A DNA stretch of 64,000 nt from DATBRG01 sp036560445 (GTDB lineage: Bacteria; Pseudomonadota; Gammaproteobacteria; Burkholderiales; Methylophilaceae). This document shows positions 42,086 through 51,266 of this stretch, in pieces (position 1 is the stretch's first letter; each line of letters opens with the position of its first letter). Both the position numbers and the translations under genes were made by a program. A model generated the notes under the pieces. The model was given only the letters and a program-made list of their open reading frames with translations. It searched no databases and had not been told where the DNA came from. The DNA lies in contig DATBRG010000004.1 in NCBI GenBank assembly GCA_036560445.1, forward strand, positions 1 through 64,000. Reading direction: 5' to 3'.

Positions 42086-43972
42086 CTATACCTTCTGATA
42101 GACCTCTGCACCCTTCTTCACAAACTCGATCGCTTTTTCCTGCATGCCCTTATTCAGCGCATCCTGGTCGCTCAAGCCTTCAGCCGCAGCGTAGTCGCGC
42201 ACATCCTGCGATATCTTCATGGAGCAGAAATGCGGGCCGCACATGGAGCAGAAATGCGCAAGCTTGGCGCCTTCTTGCGGCAGGGTTTCATCGTGGAATT
42301 CCTTGGCTTTTTCCGGGTCGAGACCAAGATTGAACTGGTCTTCCCACCTAAACTCAAAACGTGCTTTGGATAAGGCATTGTCACGTATTTGCGCGCCAGG
42401 GTGGCCTTTGGCCAAGTCTGCCGCATGCGCGGCGATCTTGTAGGTAATGATGCCGACGCGTACGTCTTCCTTGTCCGGCAAGCCCAGGTGCTCCTTTGGC
42501 GTCACGTAGCACAGCATAGCGCAGCCATACCAGCCGATCATGGCGGCACCGATGCCGGAGGTAATGTGGTCATAGCCGGGGGCGATGTCGGTGGTCAATG
42601 GGCCTAGTGTATAGAACGGGGCTTCACCACAGTGTTCCAGTTGCAGATCCATGTTTTCCTTGATCAAATGCATAGGCACATGGCCTGGGCCTTCAATCAT
42701 GCATTGCACGTCATGCTTCCAGGCAATCTGGGTCAATTCGCCCAAGGTCTTCAATTCGGCAAACTGGGCTTCATCGTTAGCATCGTAAATCGAGCCGGGA
42801 CGCAGGCCATCACCCAAGCTGAATGACACGTCGTACTGCTTCATGATTTCGCAGATGTCTTCGAAGTGCTCATACAGGAACGATTCCTTATGATGCGCCA
42901 GACACCACTTGGCCATGATGGAACCGCCGCGGCTGACGATACCGGTCATACGTTTGGCCGTCATCGGAATGTAAGCGAGGCGCACACCGGCGTGGATGGT
43001 GAAATAGTCCACGCCTTGCTCAGCTTGTTCAATCAAGGTGTCACGGAAGATTTCCCAGGTCAGGTCTTCGGCTTTGCCGTCAACTTTTTCCAGTGCCTGG
43101 TAGATAGGCACGGTGCCGATAGGCACTGGTGAGTTGCGGATAATCCACTCGCGCGTTTCGTGGATATTCTTGCCGGTGGATAAATCCATCACGGTATCGC
43201 CGCCCCAACGCGTGCCCCACACCATTTTCTCAACTTCTTCGCTGATTGAAGAACCCAAAGCCGAGTTACCGATATTGGCGTTAATTTTCACCAGGAAATT
43301 ACGGCCAATAATCATAGGCTCAATTTCAGGGTGATTGATGTTCAAAGGAATAATGGCGCGGCCGCGAGCGACTTCATCGCGCACGAATTCAGGGGTAATG
43401 ACTTTAGGGATAGATGCACCAAAGTCTTGGCCTGCATGTTGTGTCTGGAGCAGCTCGGACATATTCTCGCGGCGCTGATTTTCGCGGATGGCGATGTATT
43501 CCATCTCCGGCGTAATAATACCTTTACGCGCATAGTGCATCTGGCTCACATTCATGCCAGCCTTAGCGCGCAGTGGCTTGCGGTGCAGGTTGAAGCGCAT
43601 CTCGGAAAGTTCAGGGTCGTGCAGGCGCTCATGTCCAAATGCCGAAGTTGGGCCATCCAGTTGTTCTACATCGCCACGTTCCATGATCCAGCCAGAACGC
43701 AATGCCGGCAAGCCGTCACGGATATCAATCTTCACTGTAGGGTCGGTGTATGGGCCGGAAGTGTCATACACCATGACCGGCGGATTTTCTTCTGCGCCAA
43801 AAGCAGACGGCGTGTCGGAGAGGGAAATTTCGCGAAAAGGCACGCGAATATCCGGGCGCGAACCTTCAATATAAACTTTACGGGATTTAGCGAAAGGCTG
43901 CGTGGTACCGGCGTCGATTTCCGCAGTTTCGTTCAGGAATTTGGCGTGCAGGTTTTTGTCTATGGTGTTCAT
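42086..43972 (-). CDS. thiC: Phosphomethylpyrimidine synthase
   Basis: 628 residues. This radical SAM enzyme makes HMP-P from aminoimidazole ribotide for thiamine. Signatures are PVPIGTVPIYQALEKVDG, DYFTIHAGV, SRGGSIMAKWC, MIEGPGHVPMHLIKENM and the C-terminal cluster motif CSMCGPHFCSMK (CxxCxxxxC). The start at 43972 (MNTIDKNLHAKFLNETAE) has GAGGAG at good spacing; the frame open to 44005 was rejected. It is controlled by the TPP riboswitch leader upstream. Confidence 0.97.
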   Translation of the reverse strand: MNTIDKNLHAKFLNETAEIDAGTTQPFAKSRKVYIEGSRPDIRVPFREISLSDTPSAFGAEENPPVMVYDTSGPYTDPTVKIDIRDGLPALRSGWIMERGDVEQLDGPTSAFGHERLHDPELSEMRFNLHRKPLRAKAGMNVSQMHYARKGIITPEMEYIAIRENQRRENMSELLQTQHAGQDFGASIPKVITPEFVRDEVARGRAIIPLNINHPEIEPMIIGRNFLVKINANIGNSALGSSISEEVEKMVWGTRWGGDTVMDLSTGKNIHETREWIIRNSPVPIGTVPIYQALEKVDGKAEDLTWEIFRDTLIEQAEQGVDYFTIHAGVRLAYIPMTAKRMTGIVSRGGSIMAKWCLAHHKESFLYEHFEDICEIMKQYDVSFSLGDGLRPGSIYDANDEAQFAELKTLGELTQIAWKHDVQCMIEGPGHVPMHLIKENMDLQLEHCGEAPFYTLGPLTTDIAPGYDHITSGIGAAMIGWYGCAMLCYVTPKEHLGLPDKEDVRVGIITYKIAAHAADLAKGHPGAQIRDNALSKARFEFRWEDQFNLGLDPEKAKEFHDETLPQEGAKLAHFCSMCGPHFCSMKISQDVRDYAAAEGLSDQDALNKGMQEKAIEFVKKGAEVYQKV

Positions 43973-44092
43973 TGGGTGCTCCTCAAAGCAATACGTAGGG
44001 AGCACTTATTGGGTGCCTCTCCTACAGAAAAATTAGGGAAGCATCCTGTGCTTCCGCTATCGTATCTGAGTAGGGAAGCTGCTGCTTCCCTA
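43973..44092 (-). promoter_or_regulatory. thiC leader expression platform: three stem-loops, terminator and RBS-sequestering strand
   Basis: Read on the minus strand. Hairpin 1 (44093-44070) has a perfect 10-bp stem GTAGGGAAGC/GCTTCCCTAC; its first arm is the 3' side of the riboswitch P1 region. Hairpin 2 (44055-44037) is GGAAGC/GCTTCC followed by TAATTTTT, an intrinsic terminator. Its descending arm repeats GCTTCCCTA of hairpin 1, so the two can compete for the same partner. Hairpin 3 (44025-43995) contains GTGCTCC, which is fully complementary to the thiC ribosome-binding site GGAGCAC (43982-43976). Confidence 0.65.
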
Positions 44093-44161
44093 CGGCGGCA
44101 TGACCCGCATCAGGTTCGAAGGGTGTATCTCACTGCACTTTGTTCAATGCAGACCCCTAGC
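44093..44161 (-). promoter_or_regulatory. TPP riboswitch aptamer (thi box) of thiC
   Basis: On the minus strand the aptamer begins GCTAGGGGTCTGC, has a long P3-type arm (CTGCATTGAACAAAGTGCAG), then the conserved core GTGAGATACACCCTTCGAAC and CCTGATGCGGGTCATGCC. This matches the TPP-sensing thi box closely. Thiamine pyrophosphate binding should lower thiC expression. The opposite strand carries the pcm-like gene further right, whose frame opens through this region but whose start lies beyond it. Confidence 0.93.
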
Positions 44162-44228
44162 AATGCCTGTGAAAGTACTTGAATTATGGAATAATTGCAA
44201 GATTGCGTGGCATTATCGGGATATACCA

Positions 44229-44939
44229 ATGAGTGTGGAACAGGGGCAAATGGATATGGGCGAGACCGCGAGTTTAAGTCTTCAGCGCGAAACAGCACGT
44301 TTTAACATGATAGAACAGCAGATTCGCACCTGGGAGGTGCTGGATGGCACCGTGCTGGACTTGCTGAAACAGGTACCGCGTGAGGCCTTTGTGCCGCAGC
44401 AGTATGCCGGACTTGCATTTGCTGACCTGGAAATCCCCATCGGCCACGGCCACGGCCAGACAATGCTGTCTCCTAAAATGGAAGGTCGCATATTGCAGGC
44501 GCTTGAAATCAAGAAGACCGACAAAATACTCGAGATTGGCACTGGTAGCGGTTACCTCACAGCACTGCTGGCAAAGCTGGCAAAGCATGTTTACAGCATA
44601 GAAATTATTGGCGATCTCAGCCATATTGCCCAGCAACGGCTGGCACAACAGCATATTGAGAACGTCACACTGGAAGTGGGCGATGCTGCCAAAGGCTGGC
44701 CCGTGCACGCGCCGTATGATGTTATCGTTTACACTGGCTCTTTGCCGGTAGCTCCTGATGCCGTATTGCAGAGCCTGGCAATTGGTGGCCGTATGTTTGT
44801 GGTAACTGGCGAAGCACCCGTGATGCAAGCCACCATGATTGACCGCATCTCGGCAGATAGCTTCAAACATGATGTGCTGTTTGAAACCTGCTTGCCAAGC
44901 CTCAGCAACGCCCCGCAACCTGAACGTTTTCAATTCTAA
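44229..44939 (+). CDS. Protein-L-isoaspartate O-methyltransferase-like protein
   Basis: 236 residues from ATG 44229. A SAM-binding Rossmann core is visible: ILEIGTGSGYLTALLAKLAK (motif I), VYSIEIIGDLSHIAQQRL, VGDAAKGWPVHAPYDVIVYTGS. The N-terminal part NMIEQQIRTWEVLDGTVLDL, PREAFVPQQYAGLAFADLEI and GHGQTMLSPKMEGRILQAL is the Pcm-like pattern. These stand-alone homologues upstream of tolC are common in Betaproteobacteria; true isoaspartate repair activity is not certain. ATG 44250 or 44256 (after AGGGG) are possible later starts. tolC begins 12 bp after the stop. Confidence 0.85.
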   Translation: MSVEQGQMDMGETASLSLQRETARFNMIEQQIRTWEVLDGTVLDLLKQVPREAFVPQQYAGLAFADLEIPIGHGHGQTMLSPKMEGRILQALEIKKTDKILEIGTGSGYLTALLAKLAKHVYSIEIIGDLSHIAQQRLAQQHIENVTLEVGDAAKGWPVHAPYDVIVYTGSLPVAPDAVLQSLAIGGRMFVVTGEAPVMQATMIDRISADSFKHDVLFETCLPSLSNAPQPERFQF

Positions 44940-44951
44940 AGCCCATAACAA

Positions 44952-46325
44952 ATGCACAAAAAACTTCTGTTTGTTATTGCGTTATTCAGTGCGTTCTCAC
45001 CTGCGACCCGAGCTGCAGAGCCGCAACAAAACCTACTGGATATATACCAACTGGCCTTAGCCCATGACCCCACGCTCGCCTCTGCACGTAGCGACAATAC
45101 TGCCCAGCAGGAAAAGATTGCTCAAGGCCGGGCGCTCTACTTACCAACTGTTACATTCAGTGCAAATGCCAGCCGCAGTGATTCTGACATCAAGTATATC
45201 GATACCGGCAACAACCCTTTCCGCGCAGGCGGCCCACAAACATTCGATACCGCTGGCTATGGGGTCAATGTTAACCAGCCAATATTCCGCTGGCAGAGTA
45301 TCGTGCAGTACCAGCAAGCCAAGGTGCAAGCCTCGCTGTCAGACAAACAGCTAATGCTGGCTCAACAAAACCTGATGCTGCGGGTTTCCCAGGCTTATTT
45401 CGATGTGCTGCTGGCACAGGACAAAGTTGACCTTACCGGCGCACAGAAGACCGCTATCAACCGTCAGCTGGAGCAGGCCAAAGCCAATTTTGAAGTAGGC
45501 ACTGCGACCATTACCGATGTGAACGAAGCACAAGCCCGCTATGACCTCACAGTGGCACAAGAGCTCGCCGCGATTAATGATTTTGAGGTCAAGAAACGTG
45601 CGGTTCAGGCAGTAACCGGTGAATTGCCAAAAAGACTGGCGACCGCAAGGGCTGATATTAAAACCACTTCGCCCGAACCCATTCAAATGGAAAAATGGGT
45701 AGAAATCGCCGAGCAAAACAACCTCAACCTGAGCATCCAGCAACAGGCGCTGGAAATTGCCAGCCGTGAAGTCGAAAAGCAGTTTGCCGGTCATCTGCCT
45801 ACGCTGGATGCCGTGGGTAGTTACAACTCTACCCGCGCCAATGGTGGTATCAATGGTTTTGGTACCGACCTGCAAAACAGCACCATCGGCATACAGCTAC
45901 AAATCCCCATCTTCCAGGGAGGCGCCACCAGCTCCAAAGTGCGTGAAGCGGCGGCCAATAAACAAAAAGCGATGGATGACCTTGAAGCAGCAAGACGCCA
46001 GGCAGACCTGGATACACAACAGGCCTACCTCAACCTGGTAAGCAGCGTTGCTCAGGTTAGCGCATACGAACAAGCGCTGGTTTCAAGCCAGAGCCAGCTG
46101 GATTCGACCAATCTGGGCTATGAGGTTGGTATACGTACCAGCGTCGACGTATTGAATGCTCAACAACAGCTATTCAGTGCCAAACGTGATCTGCTGCAGG
46201 CCCGTTACACCTACTTGATCAGCATCCTCAAACTCAAGTCAGCTGCGGGTCTGCTGACTGACGCCGACCTCACCGAGATTAACCAGCACTTGGTCGCCAA
46301 TGAGCAGCAGGCTAGCGCCCAGTAA
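44952..46325 (+). CDS. tolC: TolC-family outer-membrane channel
   Basis: 457 residues with signal peptide (cleavage after TRA). NLLDIYQLALAHDPTLASAR is the start of the first TolC repeat. GVNVNQPIFRWQSIVQYQQA and QLQIPIFQGGATSSKVREAA are the paired strand/helix boundaries of the two repeats, and YLNLVSSVAQVSAYEQALVS and VGIRTSVDVLNAQQQLF are also typical. It forms the trimeric outer-membrane duct for type I secretion or efflux. No inner-membrane partner is in the window. The isochorismatase-like gene follows 12 bp later. Confidence 0.93.
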   Translation: MHKKLLFVIALFSAFSPATRAAEPQQNLLDIYQLALAHDPTLASARSDNTAQQEKIAQGRALYLPTVTFSANASRSDSDIKYIDTGNNPFRAGGPQTFDTAGYGVNVNQPIFRWQSIVQYQQAKVQASLSDKQLMLAQQNLMLRVSQAYFDVLLAQDKVDLTGAQKTAINRQLEQAKANFEVGTATITDVNEAQARYDLTVAQELAAINDFEVKKRAVQAVTGELPKRLATARADIKTTSPEPIQMEKWVEIAEQNNLNLSIQQQALEIASREVEKQFAGHLPTLDAVGSYNSTRANGGINGFGTDLQNSTIGIQLQIPIFQGGATSSKVREAAANKQKAMDDLEAARRQADLDTQQAYLNLVSSVAQVSAYEQALVSSQSQLDSTNLGYEVGIRTSVDVLNAQQQLFSAKRDLLQARYTYLISILKLKSAAGLLTDADLTEINQHLVANEQQASAQ

Positions 46326-46337
46326 AATCACCGCCAA

Positions 46338-46895
46338 GTGCAACCCATCCTGAAAGCACAGTGTAATCAAAGTCGACTGGTCATCGTCGATATGCAACAA
46401 CGACTGGCTGATGCAATGCCAGCCAACGAGATGAAAAGCATCAGCAGGCAATGTGGCATATTGTTGCAAGCTGCCAAGCTGCTCGAAATCCCTATCCTCT
46501 ATACCGAGCACTACCCCAAAGGCTTGGGGCCCACCATTCCTGAATTGATGCCACAGCTGGCAACAACTGCGCGTATAGAGAAGACCGCTTTCTCATGCCC
46601 GGCTGAGCCCGGCTTTAGTCAACACCTGACATCTGATCGCCCACAAATTATCCTGGCGGGAATGGAATCCCACATCTGTATTTTGCAAACTGCGCTCGAC
46701 CTGCATGCCAGTGGCCGTCAGGTATTTGTGGCGGAAGATGCCGTACTCTCCCGGAACGCAGCCAACAAAACCAATGCACTGCATAGGTTGAGGCAAGCAG
46801 GCATTGTGGTCTCGAATACTGAATCCATTGTGTTTGAGTGGCTAGGTAAAGCTGAAGGTGAAGCATTCAAGCAGATTAGCCGATTAATTCGCTAA
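46338..46895 (+). CDS. Isochorismatase-family (cysteine) hydrolase
   Basis: 185 residues from GTG 46338. The catalytic Asp is in SRLVIVDMQQRL, the Lys probably in RIEKTAFSC, and the nucleophilic Cys in ILAGMESHICILQTALDL. This is the YcaC-type branch of the isochorismatase superfamily, whose natural substrates are mostly unknown. It follows tolC closely but has no evident functional link. Confidence 0.85.
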   Translation: MQPILKAQCNQSRLVIVDMQQRLADAMPANEMKSISRQCGILLQAAKLLEIPILYTEHYPKGLGPTIPELMPQLATTARIEKTAFSCPAEPGFSQHLTSDRPQIILAGMESHICILQTALDLHASGRQVFVAEDAVLSRNAANKTNALHRLRQAGIVVSNTESIVFEWLGKAEGEAFKQISRLIR

Positions 46896-46951
46896 ACTCA
46901 TCGAAACGAGCTTTTCACCAGTTTTCCTGCTTTTAATTAGGCTGATCATTC

Positions 46952-47548
46952 ATGAGCTGGAAAAAACTTCTCATCATCTGTCTGCTTGTTTATGGCGGCT
47001 ATCACTACTGGCAAGGCCGTAGTGTTAATTACGGGCCGGGCGTGGTGGCAGCTAGTGATCCGGTGCAGGAAAGTGTGGAGGCAGCCACCATTGAGAAAAA
47101 TGGCTACCAGCTTACGCCTCTGGCCAGCTTCCATGTCGAAGCTCGGGTACTATCTGCAGAGCATTACAGCCTGGATCGGGAATCAAATTTGGCGCCGGTA
47201 GACTTGGCTTTAGGCTGGGGGCGCATGTCAGACGAAAGCATCTTAAAAGATATCAGTATCAGCCAGAGTGGCCGTTTTTATTATTGGCGCACTGATGAAT
47301 TCCGCATCCCACGCGAGGAGATAGAAACCCATAGTGCCAATATGCATATGATTCCGGCTGATAGCAGTGTGGAGCGAGCTCTAGAGTTAGTGCGCCCGGG
47401 AGAGATCGTCAGAATTAATGGCTATCTGGTAGAAGCTAAGGCCAGTGACGGCTGGAAGTGGCGCAGCTCGCTTACCCGCAACGATACTGGCAATGGCGCT
47501 TGCGAGCTGGTATTTGTAAAATCAATCTACACGCGTTCAACCAGGTAA
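46952..47548 (+). CDS. Conserved membrane-anchored protein of unknown function
   Basis: 198 residues. One N-terminal helix (KKLLIICLLVYGGYHYW) is followed by a soluble domain with FHVEARVLSAEHYSLDRESN, LAPVDLALGWGRMSDESILK, FYYWRTDEFRIPREEIETHS and LVRPGEIVRINGYLVEAKAS. The pattern is recurrent in proteobacterial genomes as an uncharacterised family, but I cannot name it. The ribosome-binding site is weak. Its last 22 bp overlap the convergent waaA gene. Confidence 0.75.
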   Translation: MSWKKLLIICLLVYGGYHYWQGRSVNYGPGVVAASDPVQESVEAATIEKNGYQLTPLASFHVEARVLSAEHYSLDRESNLAPVDLALGWGRMSDESILKDISISQSGRFYYWRTDEFRIPREEIETHSANMHMIPADSSVERALELVRPGEIVRINGYLVEAKASDGWKWRSSLTRNDTGNGACELVFVKSIYTRSTR

Positions 47549-48792
47549 CTTGAGGCCAGATCGGTAATCCTCAGACTCGCACCACCCGTGTTGCCGGCAA
47601 AACTCGATGCTGCCAGCCCCATGTTTTGGCGTATTTCAGCGTTGGTAAATAATCGCTGCAAGGCAGCCGCCAATTCAGCGGCATCCGCCACACGCCAGGC
47701 CGCACACCCGGCAACTGCCTGCTCAGCAGCCCATGCAAAGTTATATGTATGCGGGCCAATCAATACCGGCTTGGCCATGACGCAGGCCTCAATCAGGTTC
47801 TGCCCGCCAAAAGGCAAGAGGCTGCCACCTATGAAGGCAACATCGCAGGCGGCGTAGTAGGTAAACATCTCGCCCATACTGTCGCCAACAACAATGTCAA
47901 CCTGAGATGTCATTTCCTTTTCCAACCTGGAACGGCGCGCGACGCTAAACCCGCTTTGCCTGACCAAATCTGTCACTTCATCAAAACGCTGGGGATGGCG
48001 CGGCACGATGACGGTAAGCAGGCCTGGTATATTGGCAGCAGCAATCACTTTCAGAATAATCGCCTCTTCACCCTTACGAGTACTGGCAGCCAGGAATAAT
48101 GGCCGATTCTTCCCTAACTGCTCACGTAACTTCCGACCTTGCTCAACGGCATCTGGCGGTGGCTCAACATCAAACTTGAGGTTTCCCAACACCTGTACAT
48201 TTTGTGCCCCCAGGCTTTGCAGGCGTGCAGCGTCTTGCTCACTCTGAGCAGCAATAGCAGTGAGGTCGCGCAAGCCCTGGCTCGCCAATTTGGCAATCTT
48301 TGCATAGCCAAGTTGCGACTTCTCAGATAAACGTGCATTCACCAGCAACAGCGGCACCCGCTGTTGCTTGCAGGCAGCAATCAGGTTGAACCAGAGTTCG
48401 GTTTCCATCAGCAAGCCCAACTGCGGCTTGAAATGCCGCAGGAATCGGTGCACTGCACCCGGCAAATCATATGGTAAGTAGGCACGCAGCACGTGATTGC
48501 CAAATAACTGCTCCCCGGCAGCACGGCCAGTAGGGGTGGCATGGGTAAGTAATATCTGGTGCTGCGGGTAGCGCTTATGTAGCTCTTTCACCAGCGGCTC
48601 CGCAGCACGCGTTTCGCCCACGGAAACACAGTGCAGCCAGATCACCGGTTGCGTCGGCTTGTTCTCATAAAAGCCAAAGCGCTCTGCCCAGTGTTGTAAA
48701 TAGGCAGGCTGGCGCATACCACGCCATAACAGCTTGAACGGCACGAATGGCAGCAGCAGGTAAAGCAACACACTGTAGAGGAAACGCGACAT
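47527..48792 (-). CDS. waaA: 3-deoxy-D-manno-octulosonic acid (Kdo) transferase
   Basis: 421 residues, inner-membrane-associated GT30 glycosyltransferase that adds Kdo to lipid IVA in LPS synthesis. It has an N-terminal hydrophobic anchor and VIWLHCVSVGETRAAEPLV with the catalytic Glu. LMETELWFNLIAACKQQRVP, PLFLAASTRKGEE and FIGGSLLPFGGQNLIEACVM are also typical. Length is normal. It overlaps the convergent hypothetical gene by 22 bp. Confidence 0.94.
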   Translation of the reverse strand: MSRFLYSVLLYLLLPFVPFKLLWRGMRQPAYLQHWAERFGFYENKPTQPVIWLHCVSVGETRAAEPLVKELHKRYPQHQILLTHATPTGRAAGEQLFGNHVLRAYLPYDLPGAVHRFLRHFKPQLGLLMETELWFNLIAACKQQRVPLLLVNARLSEKSQLGYAKIAKLASQGLRDLTAIAAQSEQDAARLQSLGAQNVQVLGNLKFDVEPPPDAVEQGRKLREQLGKNRPLFLAASTRKGEEAIILKVIAAANIPGLLTVIVPRHPQRFDEVTDLVRQSGFSVARRSRLEKEMTSQVDIVVGDSMGEMFTYYAACDVAFIGGSLLPFGGQNLIEACVMAKPVLIGPHTYNFAWAAEQAVAGCAAWRVADAAELAAALQRLFTNAEIRQNMGLAASSFAGNTGGASLRITDLASSYLVERV

Positions 48793-48953
48793 GGCCGAAT
48801 TTTCGCATACATAAAGCGCGATAGGACTATTTTATGTGTGATTGCAAACGGTGAGTCAACGCTCACATCGGCGTTCTGCCTCGCCTTGGGGCCGTTGTGA
48901 AATGTCTAGCAAAATATGCTCCAGAATACCTCAGAAAAACATAAATAATTTTC

Positions 48954-48982
48954 TTGACGCTCCCCTACAAAATGACAATACT
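48954..48982 (+). promoter_or_regulatory. Candidate sigma-70 promoter of nrdJ
   Basis: TTGACG (48954-48959) and AATACT (48977-48982) are 17 bp apart, matching 5/6 and 4/6. Start would be near 48989, immediately before the NrdR-like palindrome. A second TTGACG at 48982 has no good partner. Confidence 0.45.
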
Positions 48983-48993
48983 TGACGAACAAT

Positions 48994-49007
48994 CACAATA
49001 TATTGTG
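48994..49007. promoter_or_regulatory. NrdR-box-like palindrome upstream of nrdJ
   Basis: CACAATATATTGTG is a perfect 14-bp palindrome fitting the NrdR consensus ACACwATATwTGTGT-type pattern. It lies 68 bp before the nrdJ ATG and overlaps the predicted start site, where NrdR would block transcription. Usually two boxes occur about 31 bp apart; I do not see a second convincing one. Confidence 0.65.
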
Positions 49008-49074
49008 GTACCAGTCATTTTTTCCAAAAAAGCGACTCCAATAAAAACAGGCTAAGAACAGGAAGGAAAAGCCC

Positions 49075-51243
49075 ATGCTAAAAGCAGTCAAGGCGCCAGA
49101 AGATGCCAATCATGATGTCACCGATCAAGCGGTGCCAATTCAATCCGTTTCACTGGATATCTGGGATAAGAAGTATCGCCTGAAGACTAAGCAGGGCGAA
49201 TGTGTCGACCAAAATATAGACGACACCTACCAACGCGTGGCACGCGCCTTGGCTGATGCTGAAGAAACCGAAGAAAAACGCACCCTCTGGTACGATAAAT
49301 TCCTCTGGGCATTGCGCCGCGGGGCTATTCCCGCTGGCCGCATCACCTCCAATGCTGGCGCGCTTGAGCACAAGCCTGCCACCAGCACCATCAATTGCAC
49401 TGTCTCCGGCATTGTTGAAGACAGCATGGACAACATCCTGGGCAAGGTACATGAGGCCGGCCTCACACTCAAGGCTGGTTGCGGCATCGGCTATGAGTTT
49501 TCCACCTTGCGGCCCAAGGGCGCTTTCGTCGCCGGTGCTGGCGCCTACACCAGCGGCCCGCTGTCGTTCATGGATATCTACGACAAGATGTGCTTTACCG
49601 TTTCCTCTGCTGGTGGCCGTCGTGGCGCGCAGATGGCTACTTTCGACATCTCTCACCCTGATGTCACTGACTTTATCAAGGCCAAGCGCGAAGCTGGCCG
49701 TTTACGCCAGTTCAACCTCTCTTGCCTGATTACCAAAGAATTCATGGAAGCGGTAAAAGCTGATGCCGAATGGAAGCTGGCTTTCCCCGTTACTGAGAAA
49801 GAAGCCACAGTGGACGGCCTCAAGCTGGATGACAGCAACCAGGTAGTTTGGCGCGAATGGCCAGTAAAGAACAAATACCTGACCAAGCTGGATGGCAAGG
49901 ATGCAGGCAAGGTAGCCTGCCGCGTTTACAAGACCATCAAGGCTCGCCGCCTTTGGGATGTAATCATGTCCTCCACTTACGATTTCGCCGAGCCGGGCTT
50001 TATCCTCATTGACCGCGTCAACGAGATGAACAACAACTGGTTCTGCGAAAATATCCGCGCTACCAACCCTTGCGGCGAGCAGCCCTTGCCGCCTTATGGT
50101 GCTTGCCTGCTAGGCTCGGTCAACCTGACCAAGTTCGTACGCAACCCATTCACCGACAAAGCCTATTTCGATTGGGATGAATATCGCCAAGTGGTTGCCA
50201 CCTTCACCCGTATGCTGGATAACGTGGTAGAAGTAAATGGCCTGCCGCTGCAGCAACAGCGTGACGAGATCGCGCGTAAACGCCGCCACGGCATGGGTTA
50301 TCTCGGCCTCGGCTCTACACTCACCATGCTCAAGATGAAATATGGCGAAGCCGATTCACTCAAATTCACCGAAGAAGTCACCAAAGTGATGGCCGAAGTG
50401 GGCTGGGAAATTGGCGTGGAGCTGGCTGAAGAAAAAGGCGCAGCACCTATCATGGATGAAGAGTTTGAAGTGACTGCTGACATGCTGGCCAAACGCCCGG
50501 AAATGGCTGCCGATGGTATCAAGGTTGGCGCCAAGGTCAAGGGCAAGGTGCTCATGGGGCTATACAGCCGCTACATGCAGCAGTTCCCGGAATCACTGCG
50601 CAAGCAAATCGCCAAAAAAGGTGTGCGCTTCACGCACCATAGCTCCATCGCGCCTACCGGCACCATTTCGCTATCTCTGGCCAATAACGCCAGTAACGGT
50701 ATCGAGCCGTCGTTTGCGCACCACTATGCACGTAACGTGATCCGCGAAGGCAAGAAATCCAAGGAGAAAGTTGATGTGTTCTCCTACGAGCTGCTGGCCT
50801 ACCGTGAGCTAATCAATTCCAAGGCCATGCCATTCGGCACCAGTGAAGAAGAAAAACTGCCGGATTACTTCCTAGATTCATCCACCATCCAGGCCAAGGC
50901 CCATGTGGATATTCAGGCTGCCGCACAGAAATGGATCGATAGCTCCATCTCCAAGACCATCAACGTGCCGACCGATTACGACTTTGAAGACTTCAAGAAC
51001 ATCTACCTCTACGCCTACGACAAGGGCTTGAAAGGCTGCACCACCTTCCGCTTCAACCCGGAAGCCTTCCAGGGTGTGCTAGTCACAGAGAAAGACCTGG
51101 AGAACACTACCTACAAGTTCACGCTGGATGATGGCTCAGTGGTCGAGGTCAAAGGCAACGAAGAGATCGAATACGACGGTGAAATCCATTCTGCCGCTAA
51201 CCTTTACGACGCCTTGAAAGAAGGCTACTACGGCAAGTTCTAA
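49075..51243 (+). CDS. nrdJ: Adenosylcobalamin-dependent (class II) ribonucleotide reductase, catalytic chain
   Basis: 722 residues. It reduces ribonucleotides to deoxyribonucleotides using a B12-generated thiyl radical, without oxygen. Signatures: AIPAGRITSNAGALEHKPAT, CTVSGIVEDSMDNILG, LKAGCGIGYEFSTLRPKG, RATNPCGEQPLPPYGACLLG (finger-loop with the radical Cys), and HHSSIAPTGTISLSLANNAS. The C-terminus (DGEIHSAANLYDALKEGYYG) lacks the Cys tail found in one-chain enzymes; that part is in the next gene. This is the NrdJa/NrdJb split form known from Pseudomonas. Ribosome-binding site AGGAAGGAAA. Confidence 0.94.
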   Translation: MLKAVKAPEDANHDVTDQAVPIQSVSLDIWDKKYRLKTKQGECVDQNIDDTYQRVARALADAEETEEKRTLWYDKFLWALRRGAIPAGRITSNAGALEHKPATSTINCTVSGIVEDSMDNILGKVHEAGLTLKAGCGIGYEFSTLRPKGAFVAGAGAYTSGPLSFMDIYDKMCFTVSSAGGRRGAQMATFDISHPDVTDFIKAKREAGRLRQFNLSCLITKEFMEAVKADAEWKLAFPVTEKEATVDGLKLDDSNQVVWREWPVKNKYLTKLDGKDAGKVACRVYKTIKARRLWDVIMSSTYDFAEPGFILIDRVNEMNNNWFCENIRATNPCGEQPLPPYGACLLGSVNLTKFVRNPFTDKAYFDWDEYRQVVATFTRMLDNVVEVNGLPLQQQRDEIARKRRHGMGYLGLGSTLTMLKMKYGEADSLKFTEEVTKVMAEVGWEIGVELAEEKGAAPIMDEEFEVTADMLAKRPEMAADGIKVGAKVKGKVLMGLYSRYMQQFPESLRKQIAKKGVRFTHHSSIAPTGTISLSLANNASNGIEPSFAHHYARNVIREGKKSKEKVDVFSYELLAYRELINSKAMPFGTSEEEKLPDYFLDSSTIQAKAHVDIQAAAQKWIDSSISKTINVPTDYDFEDFKNIYLYAYDKGLKGCTTFRFNPEAFQGVLVTEKDLENTTYKFTLDDGSVVEVKGNEEIEYDGEIHSAANLYDALKEGYYGKF

Positions 51244-51266
51244 TCGGAACGACCCAGGAGAATACT

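Noticed and set aside
43331..44182. Plus-strand 283-codon frame opposite thiC
   Set aside because: It is antisense to the well-conserved thiC gene and its riboswitch, and its translation has no domain features.
48793..49074. Adenosylcobalamin riboswitch upstream of nrdJ
   Set aside because: No B12-box or conserved aptamer core was recognised; the region shows an NrdR-like palindrome instead.
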